64,000 nucleotides of DNA, taken from NCBI GenBank assembly GCA_963811365.1, contig CAWEQW010000002.1:248001-312000 (forward strand), in the 5' to 3' direction. Below are positions 34,016 through 42,661 of this stretch, piece by piece; the first letter of the stretch is position 1; each line of letters starts with the position of its first letter. The position numbers and the translations under genes were made by a program. The notes under the pieces were generated by a model. It searched no databases. It saw only the letters and a program-made list of their open reading frames with translations, and was not told the DNA's origin. This stretch comes from CAWEQW01 sp963811365 (lineage in GTDB: Bacteria; Actinomycetota; Actinomycetes; Propionibacteriales; Nocardioidaceae).

Positions 34016-35093
34016 TCAGGGCGCCCCGTCGCCGGAGCGCCTGCCGGACCCGGCCATCAGGAACCCCACCCACTGGGCCCGCGGGTCGGAGTCGACGAGC
34101 AGCGCCTTGGCGAGCAGCGTGAGCGGCACCGCCATCAACGCGCCCACCGCGCCGAGGGCGTAGGCCCAGAACACCAGCGACAGCATCGTGATGGTGCTGG
34201 ACAGCCCCACGGAGTCGCCGACCACCTTCGGCTGGATCACCGACTGGAGCACCGCGTTGATCACCGAGTACGTCGCGATCACGGCGATCATCATCGGCGG
34301 GCCACCCTCGAGCAGGCCGAGCACAGCCGGCGGGATCAGCCCGATGACGAAGCCGATGTTCGGGATGTAGTTGGTGATGAACGACAGCAGACCCCACAGC
34401 ACGGCGACCGGGATCCCGATCCAGACCAGCGCGACGACGTCGAGCACCGCGACGATGAGGCCGAAGACGGTCGAGACGATGAGGTACCTGCGGGTCTGGG
34501 AGGCGAAGTTGGCGAGGGCGTCGACGATCGGCCGCCGTTGCTCCTGCAGCATTCGCAGCCTGTCGGGGAAATGGCCTGCATCGGTGACCATGAACAGCAC
34601 CAGCGTGACGATGAAGAACAGGCTGGTCATCACGGTCAGCAGGCTGCCGATGAGGCTCCCGGCCAGCGAGGCCACCTTGCCGAGGTCGAAGCCGCTGGTG
34701 ATCTGGTGGATCTGCTGCCGGCTCACGCCGAGGGAGGACAGCCAGTCCGCACCCTGGTCGAGGAGTGTGGCGAACTGCGCCTGGTACTGGCGGCAGCAGG
34801 GTCGCGAACCGCGCTGCGGAGACCACCAGCGCCAGCGTGAAGGCGACCAGCACGACGTAGATCACCAGGATCCCGACCAGTCCGCCCACCCAGCCGGGCC
34901 AGCCGTGGCTGCGCCCCCAGGTGCGGATGGGGTGTGCGGCGACGGTGAACACCATGGCCAGGAAGGCGGGTCCGACGATGCCCGACAGGTCGCGCAGCCC
35001 GGTGACGATCAGCAGACTCGCGGCGACCCCGAGCAGCACGACGACGGCGCGCGGGAACCCGGTTCTCGTGCCCTCGGCAGGCGTCGCGCTCAC
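34016..35093 (-). pseudogene. AI-2E/PerM-family transporter, frame-broken
   Basis: The GTG at 35093 has GGAGG seven bases upstream. The N-terminal part (LSGIVGPAFLAMVFTVAAHPI, VGILVIYVVLVAFTLALVV) stops making sense after RFATLLP near 34793. The following frame gives QYQAQFATLLDQGADWL and the rest of the permease: TVFGLIVAVLDVVALVWIGI, SFITNYIPNIGFVIGLIPP, QSVIQPKVVGDSVGLS. Removing one base near 34786-34793 restores 358 residues with about eight membrane helices. A real frameshift or a sequence error is possible. The family includes small-molecule exporters and Na+/H+ antiporters, so the substrate is open. Confidence 0.85.
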
Positions 35094-35149
35094 GTCGGTT
35101 CCTCCGGTCAGCGGGACGCCAGCGTGGCACCGGTGCCCAGAGCACTGGC

Positions 35150-35166
35150 TCACCCCCGTGGGGTTA
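35150..35166. promoter_or_regulatory. Inverted repeat TCACCCC-N3-GGGGTTA
   Basis: TCACCCC (35150-35156), CGT, GGGGTTA (35160-35166): same arms and 3-base spacer as the perfect copy at 30663-30679, with one mismatch. It lies 57 nt upstream of the AI-2E start. Confidence 0.4.
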
Positions 35167-35188
35167 GTGCGACAGAGTGTCCGAGTTA

Positions 35189-35202
35189 GGGACCTTGGAC
35201 CC
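35189..35202 (+). promoter_or_regulatory. DosR-type box GGGACCTTGGACCC
   Basis: GGGAC-CTTG-GACCC, nine of ten arm positions of GGGAC-N4-GTCCC. It is 95 nt upstream of the AI-2E start (minus strand) and 309 nt upstream of aqpZ. First of twelve related boxes up to 54.3 kb. Confidence 0.6.
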
Positions 35203-35511
35203 TTGGGCCGGTCCCGGGCCGGTGGTTGTCTGGCGTCAGGACGAGGAGACCCCGAGACAGGTCAGTGGACTCGGCAGACCGGGCAACCGGACGCGATCCA
35301 AGACTCCTTAACCGTGTCAAACGGCTGGGGCTCCTCGTCCACTCACGTGCCGCGGCAGCGCCGTACCGGCAGGCGAGGTCGGGGTGGCGTGCCGGGCCCC
35401 CGCGGTCGGCCGCGACACCGCCGGGATTCGTGCCCGGGCGGTCCGGAACGCAGTAGTGTGACGCCCGAGCACCCATGCGTTCTCGGGACCGACCCCCAGG
35501 GGAGAAACGTC

Positions 35512-36285
35512 ATGCCCGACAACAGCTCGCCCTCCGCCCTCGAACCCCGCCGACTCGCCGCCGAGTTCTTCGGCACGTTCTGGCTCGTCTTCGCCGGCTG
35601 CGGCTCGGCCGTCCTCGCCTCGCTGTTCCTCGTCGGTGGCCGGGTCCAGCTCGGCATCGGCTTCCTCGGCGTCGCGCTGGCGTTCGGTCTGACGGTCGCC
35701 ACGATGGCGTACGCCGTCGGCCACATCTCCGGCGGGCACTTCAACCCCGCCGTGACCATCGGCCTGGCCACCGCACGACGGTTCCCGTGGCGCGACGTCG
35801 CGGGCTACGTCATCACGCAGGTGGTCGCCGCGATCGTGGCGGCGAGCGTGCTGTTCGTGATCGCCAACGGGAGGGCCGGGTTCAGCGCGCAGGACAGCGG
35901 CTTCGCCACGAACGGCTACGGGGACCGCTCACCGGGCGGCTTCTCGCTCCTCGCCTGCCTGCTCATCGAGGTCGTGCTGACCGGCTTCTTCGTGCTGATC
36001 ATCCTCGGCACCACCGACACCGAGGCACCGCGCGGGTTCGCGCCGCTGGCCATCGGTCTCTCGCTGACACTGATCCACCTCGTGTCGATCCCGGTCACGA
36101 ACACGTCGGTGAACCCGGCCCGCTCGATCGGCCCGGCGCTGTTCGTCGGCTGGGACGCGATCTCCCAGCTCTGGCTGTTCATCCTCGCTCCGATCGTGGG
36201 CGCCATGCTGGCCGGCTGGGTCTTCACGGCACTGCTCGCCTCGAGGCAGCCGCCGGTCGTGCTCGAGGAGACGACGGTCGCCTGA
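35512..36285 (+). CDS. aqpZ: Aquaporin Z-like MIP channel
   Basis: 257 residues; GGGGAG lies before the ATG. Six membrane helices and both NPA boxes are present (SGGHFNPAVTIGLATARRF and TNTSVNPARSIGPALF). The arginine after the second NPA and the overall likeness to AqpZ favour a water channel over a glycerol facilitator. The N-terminal LAAEFFGTFWLVFAGCGSAV is the family signature. The large extracellular loop (GFSAQDSGFATNGYGDRS) is longer than in E. coli AqpZ as I recall it. Confidence 0.93.
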   Translation: MPDNSSPSALEPRRLAAEFFGTFWLVFAGCGSAVLASLFLVGGRVQLGIGFLGVALAFGLTVATMAYAVGHISGGHFNPAVTIGLATARRFPWRDVAGYVITQVVAAIVAASVLFVIANGRAGFSAQDSGFATNGYGDRSPGGFSLLACLLIEVVLTGFFVLIILGTTDTEAPRGFAPLAIGLSLTLIHLVSIPVTNTSVNPARSIGPALFVGWDAISQLWLFILAPIVGAMLAGWVFTALLASRQPPVVLEETTVA

Positions 36286-36369
36286 GCAGCGGAGGCTCGC
36301 GCAGGGCGGGGCCGTCGGTGCGCCGGCGCAGCAGGTCCTGCGCTGACCGGCGGTCCTGCCGTCACCCGA

Positions 36370-36412
36370 GGGACCTTCTACCGTGCCGGGCGGGGTCAGC
36401 CGGGACTACCGT
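36370..36412 (+). promoter_or_regulatory. DosR-type half-box and -10 element of tdh
   Basis: GGGAC-CTTC-TACCG (36370-36383) keeps the left arm and CTTC centre; the right arm is poor. TACCGT (36407-36412) stands ten bases before the tdh GTG and would give a nearly leaderless mRNA. That puts the box centre about 45 bases upstream of the likely start of transcription, the usual activator position. Confidence 0.45.
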
Positions 36413-36421
36413 GGTGGGACC

Positions 36422-37447
36422 GTGAGAGCGCTGTACAAGGAGGTGGCCGGTCCGGGCCTGGTCCTGACCGAGCGCCCCGAGCCGACCGCCGGGCCCGACG
36501 AGGTCGCGGTCCGGGTCGCGCGCACTGGGATCTGCGGCACCGACCTGCACATCGAGTCCTGGGACCCATGGGCGGCCGAGACGATTCGGGCCCCGCTGCT
36601 GCCGGGCCACGAGTTCTCCGGACACGTGGTGGCGGTCGGCGAGCTCGTCCGCACGGTCGAGGTCGGCGACCTGGTGTCCGGTGAGGGGCATGTGGTGTGC
36701 GGGCGGTGCCGCAACTGCCGGGCGGGCCGCCGTCACCTGTGCATCCACGCGTCGAGCGTGGGAGTGAGCCGGGACGGCGCGTTCGCGGACTACGTGGTGG
36801 TCCCCGAGACCAACATCTGGCGGCACCCCGACGGCATGGACCCGGACCTGGCCGCCATCTTCGACCCGCTCGGCAACGCCGTGCACACCGCACTGTCGTT
36901 TCCGCTGGTCGGCGAGGACGTCCTGATCACCGGCGCCGGACCGATCGGCCTGATGGCCGCGGCGGTGGCGCGGCACGTCGGGGCCCGGTACGTCGTGGTG
37001 ACCGACGTGAGCGAGCCGCGGCTCGAGCTGGCCCGCACCCTGGGCGTCGACGTCGCGCTGAACGTGCGCACGGACCGGGTCGCGGCGGCCCAGCAACGCC
37101 TCGGCATGCAGGAGGGCTTCGACGTCGGCCTGGAGATGAGCGGGGCGCCCGACGCGCTGCCCGAGATGCTCGACAACCTGACGTACGGCGCACGCGTGGC
37201 CATGCTCGGCCTGCCCAGCGAGCCGATCACCATCGACTGGGTCAAGGTGGTCACGCACATGATCACCGTGAAGGGCGTCTACGGCCGGGAGATGTTCGAG
37301 ACCTGGTACCACATGAACGCGATGGTCGGCACCGGGCTCGACGTGTCACCCGTCATCACCGACCGCTTCCCGGCCACGCGCTGGGCGGACGCGTTCGCGG
37401 CGGCGCGCACGGGCCATCGCGGCAAGATCATCATCGACTGGAGCTGA
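36422..37447 (+). CDS. tdh: L-threonine 3-dehydrogenase
   Basis: 341 residues from a GTG. Zinc MDR enzyme oxidising threonine to 2-amino-3-ketobutyrate with NAD+. Catalytic zinc ligands Cys38 (TGICGTDLHI), His63 and Glu64 (PGHEFSG); structural zinc cysteines 93, 96, 99 and 107; coenzyme motif GAGPIGLMA. EYLR-type segment and WDPWAA match Tdh rather than general alcohol dehydrogenases. The kbl gene follows after nine bases, so the product is passed to Kbl to give glycine and acetyl-CoA. Confidence 0.93.
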   Translation: MRALYKEVAGPGLVLTERPEPTAGPDEVAVRVARTGICGTDLHIESWDPWAAETIRAPLLPGHEFSGHVVAVGELVRTVEVGDLVSGEGHVVCGRCRNCRAGRRHLCIHASSVGVSRDGAFADYVVVPETNIWRHPDGMDPDLAAIFDPLGNAVHTALSFPLVGEDVLITGAGPIGLMAAAVARHVGARYVVVTDVSEPRLELARTLGVDVALNVRTDRVAAAQQRLGMQEGFDVGLEMSGAPDALPEMLDNLTYGARVAMLGLPSEPITIDWVKVVTHMITVKGVYGREMFETWYHMNAMVGTGLDVSPVITDRFPATRWADAFAAARTGHRGKIIIDWS

Positions 37448-37456
37448 GGACCCACC

Positions 37457-38630
<1,174 letters not shown>

Positions 38631-38638
<8 letters not shown>

Positions 38639-39443
38639 GCAGCATCCCGCCGTCGACCACGACCTGCGTGCCGGTCATGTAGGAGCACAGGTCCGAGCAG
38701 AGGAACAGCGCCACCCGGGCGACCTCGTCGGCGTCGGCGAGCCGGCGCATCGGGATCCGGTCCAGGTCGTCGGTCGACACCGGCCGGCTGTCGTTGCCGA
38801 CCAGCGGCGACGCCTCGTGCATCCGGCGCACGCCGGTGGGGTTGACGCCGCCCGGGGCCAGCGCGTTGACCCACACGCCGTACGGAGCGAGCTCGAGGGC
38901 GAGGTTCTTGGTGAACCCCCACAGCCCGGACTTCGAGGCGTCGTAGTGCGCCAGCCCCACGGCCGAGGGGCGCAGCGCGTCGATGGAGGTGACGTTGACG
39001 ATGCGACCGCCATGCCCCTGCGCGATCATCTGGCGTGCGGCCGCCTGGCTGCAGAGGAACGCCCCGCGCAGGTTCGTGGCCACCACCCGGTCGAAGTCGG
39101 CGCCGGTCATCTCGAGCACCGGGGTGCTCGGGTAGATGCCCGCGTTGTTCACCAGGATGTCGACGCTGCCGTAGCGCCGCACTGTCTGGGCGACCATGCT
39201 GGCCACGCTGGGCTCGTCCGAGACGTCGGAGTGCACGGCTCGCACGGGCAGGTCCTGGCTGCGCATGCCCTTCTCCGCGAGCGCGGCGAGCTCTGGGTCG
39301 TCGTCGGCGATCACGACGTAGGCGCCGGCGTGCGCCAGCCGCTTGACGATGGCCAGGCCGATACCGGTCGCGCCACCGGTCACGAGCGCGGTCCGCCCGG
39401 ACAGGTCGACGAGCTCCGCGGCGCTTCGCTGGTCGAGCTTCAT
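38631..39443 (-). CDS. Short-chain dehydrogenase/reductase
   Basis: 270 residues; GGAGG precedes the ATG at 39443. TGGATGIGLAI (cofactor), NNAGIYPSTPV, catalytic YDASKSG (Tyr-x3-Lys) and a serine in VTSIDALRPS. The C-terminal FLCSDLCSYMTGTQVVVDGG is typical of 3-ketoacyl-ACP-reductase/glucose-dehydrogenase-like SDRs. Translation is coupled (ATGA) to the USP gene upstream, so it is made under the same control. Substrate unknown. Confidence 0.85.
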
Positions 39444-40324
39444 GGTTCCTCCAAGGGTGGTCCGGGGACGACGAGCACGGGGCACGGGCAGTGGTGCAGC
39501 ACGGCTCGGGTGACGGAGCCGAGGGCCCGCGGGCCGCGGCCGCGGCGCCGGCCGGAGCCTGGGGCGCCGCCGTGGCGCCCCAGCACCACGAGCTGGGCAT
39601 GGTCGGCGGCGTCGAGGAGCGCGCCGGAAGGCGTTCTGCAGACGTGCACCTTCCGGACGTCCGCGTCGGGGAACCGCCAGCGCCATCCGGCGAGCAGGCG
39701 GTCGAGCTCGGTCTCGGACTCCTGGGCCCAGCGGGCGGTCATCTCGCCGACGCCGACCTCGTCCCACGCGGAGACCGCCGGCATCTCCCAGCCGTGCACC
39801 GCGACCACGGGTACGCCGAGCCGCCCCGCGCGGCCGAAGGCGACGTCCACGGCGGCGAGGTCGGGCGCCCAGGGGTCGACGCCGAGCAGCACCGGGGCAG
39901 CGTCGTGGTCGAGGGGCTTCCACGGGCCGGGCACCACGGCCACCATGCGCAGCGACCCGGCGGCGACCGCGACCGTGGTCGACCCGGCGAGCAGGTGCGC
40001 CAGGCCGTCGTGGCCGTGCCTGCCCACGACGACGATCGCGGCGTCCGTGCCCCGGTCGACGAGCACGTCGGCCGGTCGCCCGTGCAGCATCTCGGCGTGC
40101 ACCGCCGACGAGGGCAGCACGCTACGGGCCTCCTCGACCGCCTCGGCAAGGGCGTGCCGGGCGCGGTCCTGGGCGGTCACGCTGTGCCGGTGGCCGGCGC
40201 CGAGGTCGTCGGCCACGGCCAGAAGCTCCAGCGTGCAGCGCTCGCCGGTCGCCTCGGCGACGGCCCAGCGCACCGCCGACCGGCTCTCGTCGGACCCGTC
40301 GACCCCGACGAGCACGCTGGTCAT
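39440..40324 (-). CDS. Universal stress protein, two tandem USP domains
   Basis: 294 residues. Domain 1 starts MTSVLVGVDGSDESRSAVRW and ends VVVGRHGHDGLAHLLAGSTT (ATP loop GRHG-x9-GS). Domain 2 starts VLLGVDPWAPDLAAVDVAF; its loop GRHGGAPGSGRRRGRG has a basic insertion. Tandem USPs of this kind (Rv2623-type) bind ATP and slow growth in mycobacterial dormancy. The divergent promoter region with the SQR-like gene has two DosR-type boxes; the nearer begins 111 nt before this start. The ATGA overlap links it to the SDR gene. Confidence 0.88.
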   Translation of the reverse strand: MTSVLVGVDGSDESRSAVRWAVAEATGERCTLELLAVADDLGAGHRHSVTAQDRARHALAEAVEEARSVLPSSAVHAEMLHGRPADVLVDRGTDAAIVVVGRHGHDGLAHLLAGSTTVAVAAGSLRMVAVVPGPWKPLDHDAAPVLLGVDPWAPDLAAVDVAFGRAGRLGVPVVAVHGWEMPAVSAWDEVGVGEMTARWAQESETELDRLLAGWRWRFPDADVRKVHVCRTPSGALLDAADHAQLVVLGRHGGAPGSGRRRGRGPRALGSVTRAVLHHCPCPVLVVPGPPLEEP

Positions 40325-40435
40325 CGCGACACGGTCGTCGACCTGGCCGTCCCACCGCTCCACGTGCCACACCTCCCGCGTCGAGCATCGCCCAGGAGGC
40401 CGGAAGGGGGCAGGGTCGAGCGGGTTGCCGGGCAG

Positions 40436-40514
40436 GGGCCGAAGGTCCCGCGCGGCGCGGGACCGGGAACGGGACCTTCGTCTCTAGGGATGCCCTGGGG
40501 GGCATACCTAGCGT
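40436..40514. promoter_or_regulatory. Divergent control region: two DosR-type boxes and a -10 element
   Basis: Box 1 is GGGCC-GAAG-GTCCC (40436-40449; read on the minus strand GGGACCTTCGGCCC). Box 2 is GGGAC-CTTC-GTCTC (40471-40484). Centres are 35 bp apart. TAGCGT (40509-40514) is a good -10 for the SQR-like gene, placing box 2 about 43 bases before the likely transcription start. Box 2 ends 56 nt before the SQR-like start codon. Confidence 0.65.
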
Positions 40515-40540
40515 GGACCCCGAGCTCCCTGGAGGTTCCC

Positions 40541-41797
40541 GTGAGAGATCTGCTCGTCCTCGGTGGCGGTACGGCCGGCACCATGATCGTCAACAAGCTC
40601 CGCCGTCGACTCGGTCCCGACTGGCGGGTCACCGTCGTCGACCGCGACGACGATCACCACTACCAGCCGGGCTACCTGTTCCTGCCGTTCGGCACCTACA
40701 CCTCGAGCCAGCTGGTGCGCTCCCGGCACGCGTTCCTGCCCGACAAGGTGGACTTCGTGGTGGGCGAGGTCGACCACGTCGAGCCGGAGCAGAACCGGGT
40801 CGTGCTGACGGGCGGCCGGGTCCTTTCCTACGACTACCTGGTGATCGCCACCGGCACCGCGCCACGTCCGGACCAGACCCCCGGCATGCTCGGTCCGGAG
40901 TGGCGGCGCAGCATCTTCGACTTCTACACCCTCGAGGGGTCCGAGGCGCTCTGCGACGCGATGGCCGCGTTCGACCACGGGCGGCTCGTCGTGCACGTCA
41001 CCGAGATGCCGATCAAGTGCCCCGTCGCGCCGCTGGAGTTCACGTTCCTCGCCGAGGCCTGGCTGCGCCGGCGGGGCATCCGGGACGCCGTCGAGATCGT
41101 CTACGTGACGCCGCTGCCCGGTGCGTTCACCCAGCCGGTGGCGTCGGCGGCCCTGGGCTCGATGCTCGACGAGCGCAAGATCGCGGTGGAGCCGGACTTC
41201 ATGATCGAGCGCATCGACGCCGAGCGCAAGGTGCTGGTCTCCTACGACGAGCGCGAGGTGCCGTTCGACCTGCTGGCCACCGTGCCGCTGAACATGGGCG
41301 CGGACTTCATCGCCCGCTCCGGCATGGGCAACGAGCTGAACTACGTGCCCGTGGACAAGCACACCCTCCTCTCGAAGGCGTACGACAACGTCTTCGCGGT
41401 CGGGGACACCACGGACATCCCGACCTCGAAGGCCGGGTCGGTGGCGCACTTCGCCGTCGAGGTGTTCGTGGACAACTTCCTCGAGCACATCGACGGCCGG
41501 GCGATGACGCGCTCGTTCGACGGCCATGCCAACTGCTTCGTCGAGTCCGGCGACGGCAAGGCCCTGCTCCTCGACTTCAACTACGACACCCAGCCGCTGC
41601 CCGGGAAGTTCCCGCTGCCCGGCGTCGGTCCGATGGACCTGTTGAAGGAGAGCCGCACCAACCACCTCGGGAAGCTGGCGTTCCGATGGGTCTACTGGAA
41701 CGTGCTGCTGCCGGGCCGACCGCTCCCGCTGCCCACGAACATGTCGATGGCCGGCAAGCGCGTCGACGAGCCTTCATCAGAGAACCAGGAGAAGTGA
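40541..41797 (+). CDS. Sulfide:quinone oxidoreductase-like flavoprotein
   Basis: 418 residues from a GTG with GGAGG upstream. FAD-binding GGGTAG (8-13), DDDHHYQPGYLFLPFG, YDYLVIATGTAPRP, and FAVGDTTDIPTSKAGSVAHF (second FAD motif). Cys138, Cys160 (MPIKCPVAP) and Cys332 are candidate redox cysteines as in SQR. The C-terminal segment (LAFRWVYWNVLLPG) could sit on the membrane. SQR oxidises sulfide to polysulfide and feeds electrons to quinone. First gene of an operon with DsrC-like and DsrE-like proteins, which supports a sulfur role; an NADH dehydrogenase role is less likely. Confidence 0.82.
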   Translation: MRDLLVLGGGTAGTMIVNKLRRRLGPDWRVTVVDRDDDHHYQPGYLFLPFGTYTSSQLVRSRHAFLPDKVDFVVGEVDHVEPEQNRVVLTGGRVLSYDYLVIATGTAPRPDQTPGMLGPEWRRSIFDFYTLEGSEALCDAMAAFDHGRLVVHVTEMPIKCPVAPLEFTFLAEAWLRRRGIRDAVEIVYVTPLPGAFTQPVASAALGSMLDERKIAVEPDFMIERIDAERKVLVSYDEREVPFDLLATVPLNMGADFIARSGMGNELNYVPVDKHTLLSKAYDNVFAVGDTTDIPTSKAGSVAHFAVEVFVDNFLEHIDGRAMTRSFDGHANCFVESGDGKALLLDFNYDTQPLPGKFPLPGVGPMDLLKESRTNHLGKLAFRWVYWNVLLPGRPLPLPTNMSMAGKRVDEPSSENQEK

Positions 41798-41798
41798 C

Positions 41799-42113
41799 AT
41801 GCCCGTCACCACGATCGACAACCGCGAGATCCACGTGGACCCCGAGGGGTTCATGACGGAGTACGACGAGTGGAGCGAGCCGTTGGGGGAGGCGCTCGCC
41901 GCGCAGATCGGCATCACCCTGACCGACGAGCACTGGAAGGCGGTCCGCTTCCTGCGCGAGGACTTCAAGGAGCAGGGCGAGACCGCCACCGTCCGCCGGA
42001 TCAGCACCGTCGGAGGCATCCCCACCAAGCAGCTGTTCACGCTCTTCCCCAAGCAGCCGGCGAAGAAGCTGGCGTACATCGCCGGCCTGCCCAAGCCGCA
42101 CGGCTGCGTCTGA
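41799..42113 (+). CDS. TusE/DsrC-family sulfur-carrier-like protein
   Basis: 104 residues, starting one base after the SQR-like stop. The family body (EGFMTEYDEWSEPLGEALA, LTDEHWKAVRFLREDFKEQG) and the C-terminal arm AGLPKPHGCV with penultimate Cys103 are clear. The second arm cysteine of true DsrC, eleven residues earlier, is Ala92. It therefore cannot form the DsrC intramolecular disulfide/trisulfide and should act like TusE or RspA, carrying a persulfide on Cys103 (inference). Partner candidates are the SQR-like and DsrE-like neighbours. Confidence 0.9.
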   Translation: MPVTTIDNREIHVDPEGFMTEYDEWSEPLGEALAAQIGITLTDEHWKAVRFLREDFKEQGETATVRRISTVGGIPTKQLFTLFPKQPAKKLAYIAGLPKPHGCV

Positions 42114-42139
42114 CGTCGTACCGACCACAGGAGACTGAG

Positions 42140-42661
42140 ATGACCACCACCGCCGCGACGCCGCAGACCGCGCCGCTCGTCCCGTCGTTCGGGGAGGAGA
42201 GCAGCGACCGCAAGCTCGCGATCATCTGCTCCAAGGGGAACCTCGACATGGCCTACCCCGGACTGATCCTGGCGAACGCCGCCCTGGGCGAGGGCGTGGA
42301 GACGCACCTGTTCTTCACGTTCTGGGGCTTCGACATGATCAACAAGAAGACCATGAACGACCTGAAGTTCACGATGCTCGGCAACACCGCCACGCACATG
42401 CCGCAGGGCCTCGGGGGCCTGCCCGGCATGACCTCGATGGCGACGCACCAGCTGAAGAAGACGATCGCCGAGATCGGTGTCCCCGAGGTCCCGGACTTCC
42501 TCCAGCAGATCGTCGACTCCGGCGGTCACCTCTGGGCGTGCCGGATGTCGGCGGACATGAACCACCTGACCGAGGCGGATCTCGTCGAGACCGTCGAGGG
42601 CATCATCAGCGCGGCCGACTTCATCGAGAAGACCGAGGGTGCGCAGCTGCTGTTCATCTAG
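42140..42661 (+). CDS. DsrE/DsrF-like family protein
   Basis: 173 residues; AGGAG precedes the ATG. KLAIICSKGNLDMAYPGLILAN with Cys30 and GGHLWACRMSADMNH with Cys134 fit the DsrE-like family whose cysteine carries persulfide sulfur. HLFFTFWGFDMINK is a family strand. It closes the SQR-DsrC-DsrE operon, whose likely job is to take sulfane sulfur made by the flavoprotein and hand it on. The acceptor is not identified. Its stop abuts that of the convergent acetyltransferase gene. Confidence 0.88.
   Translation: MTTTAATPQTAPLVPSFGEESSDRKLAIICSKGNLDMAYPGLILANAALGEGVETHLFFTFWGFDMINKKTMNDLKFTMLGNTATHMPQGLGGLPGMTSMATHQLKKTIAEIGVPEVPDFLQQIVDSGGHLWACRMSADMNHLTEADLVETVEGIISAADFIEKTEGAQLLFI

Larger units (their letters stand above)
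35094..35511. other. 418-nt divergent intergenic region (AI-2E / aquaporin)
   Basis: No coding sequence that I can support. It holds the TCACCCC inverted repeat (35150-35166) and a DosR-type box (35189-35202). The section around 35290-35320 (TCCTTAACCGTGTCAAACG) is less GC-rich than its surroundings and could include promoter elements for aqpZ. Confidence 0.6.

Noticed and set aside
35226..35456. A possible small gene between the AI-2E and aquaporin genes
   Set aside because: The frame lacks a ribosome-binding site, has no hydrophobic or domain pattern, and overlaps likely control sequence.
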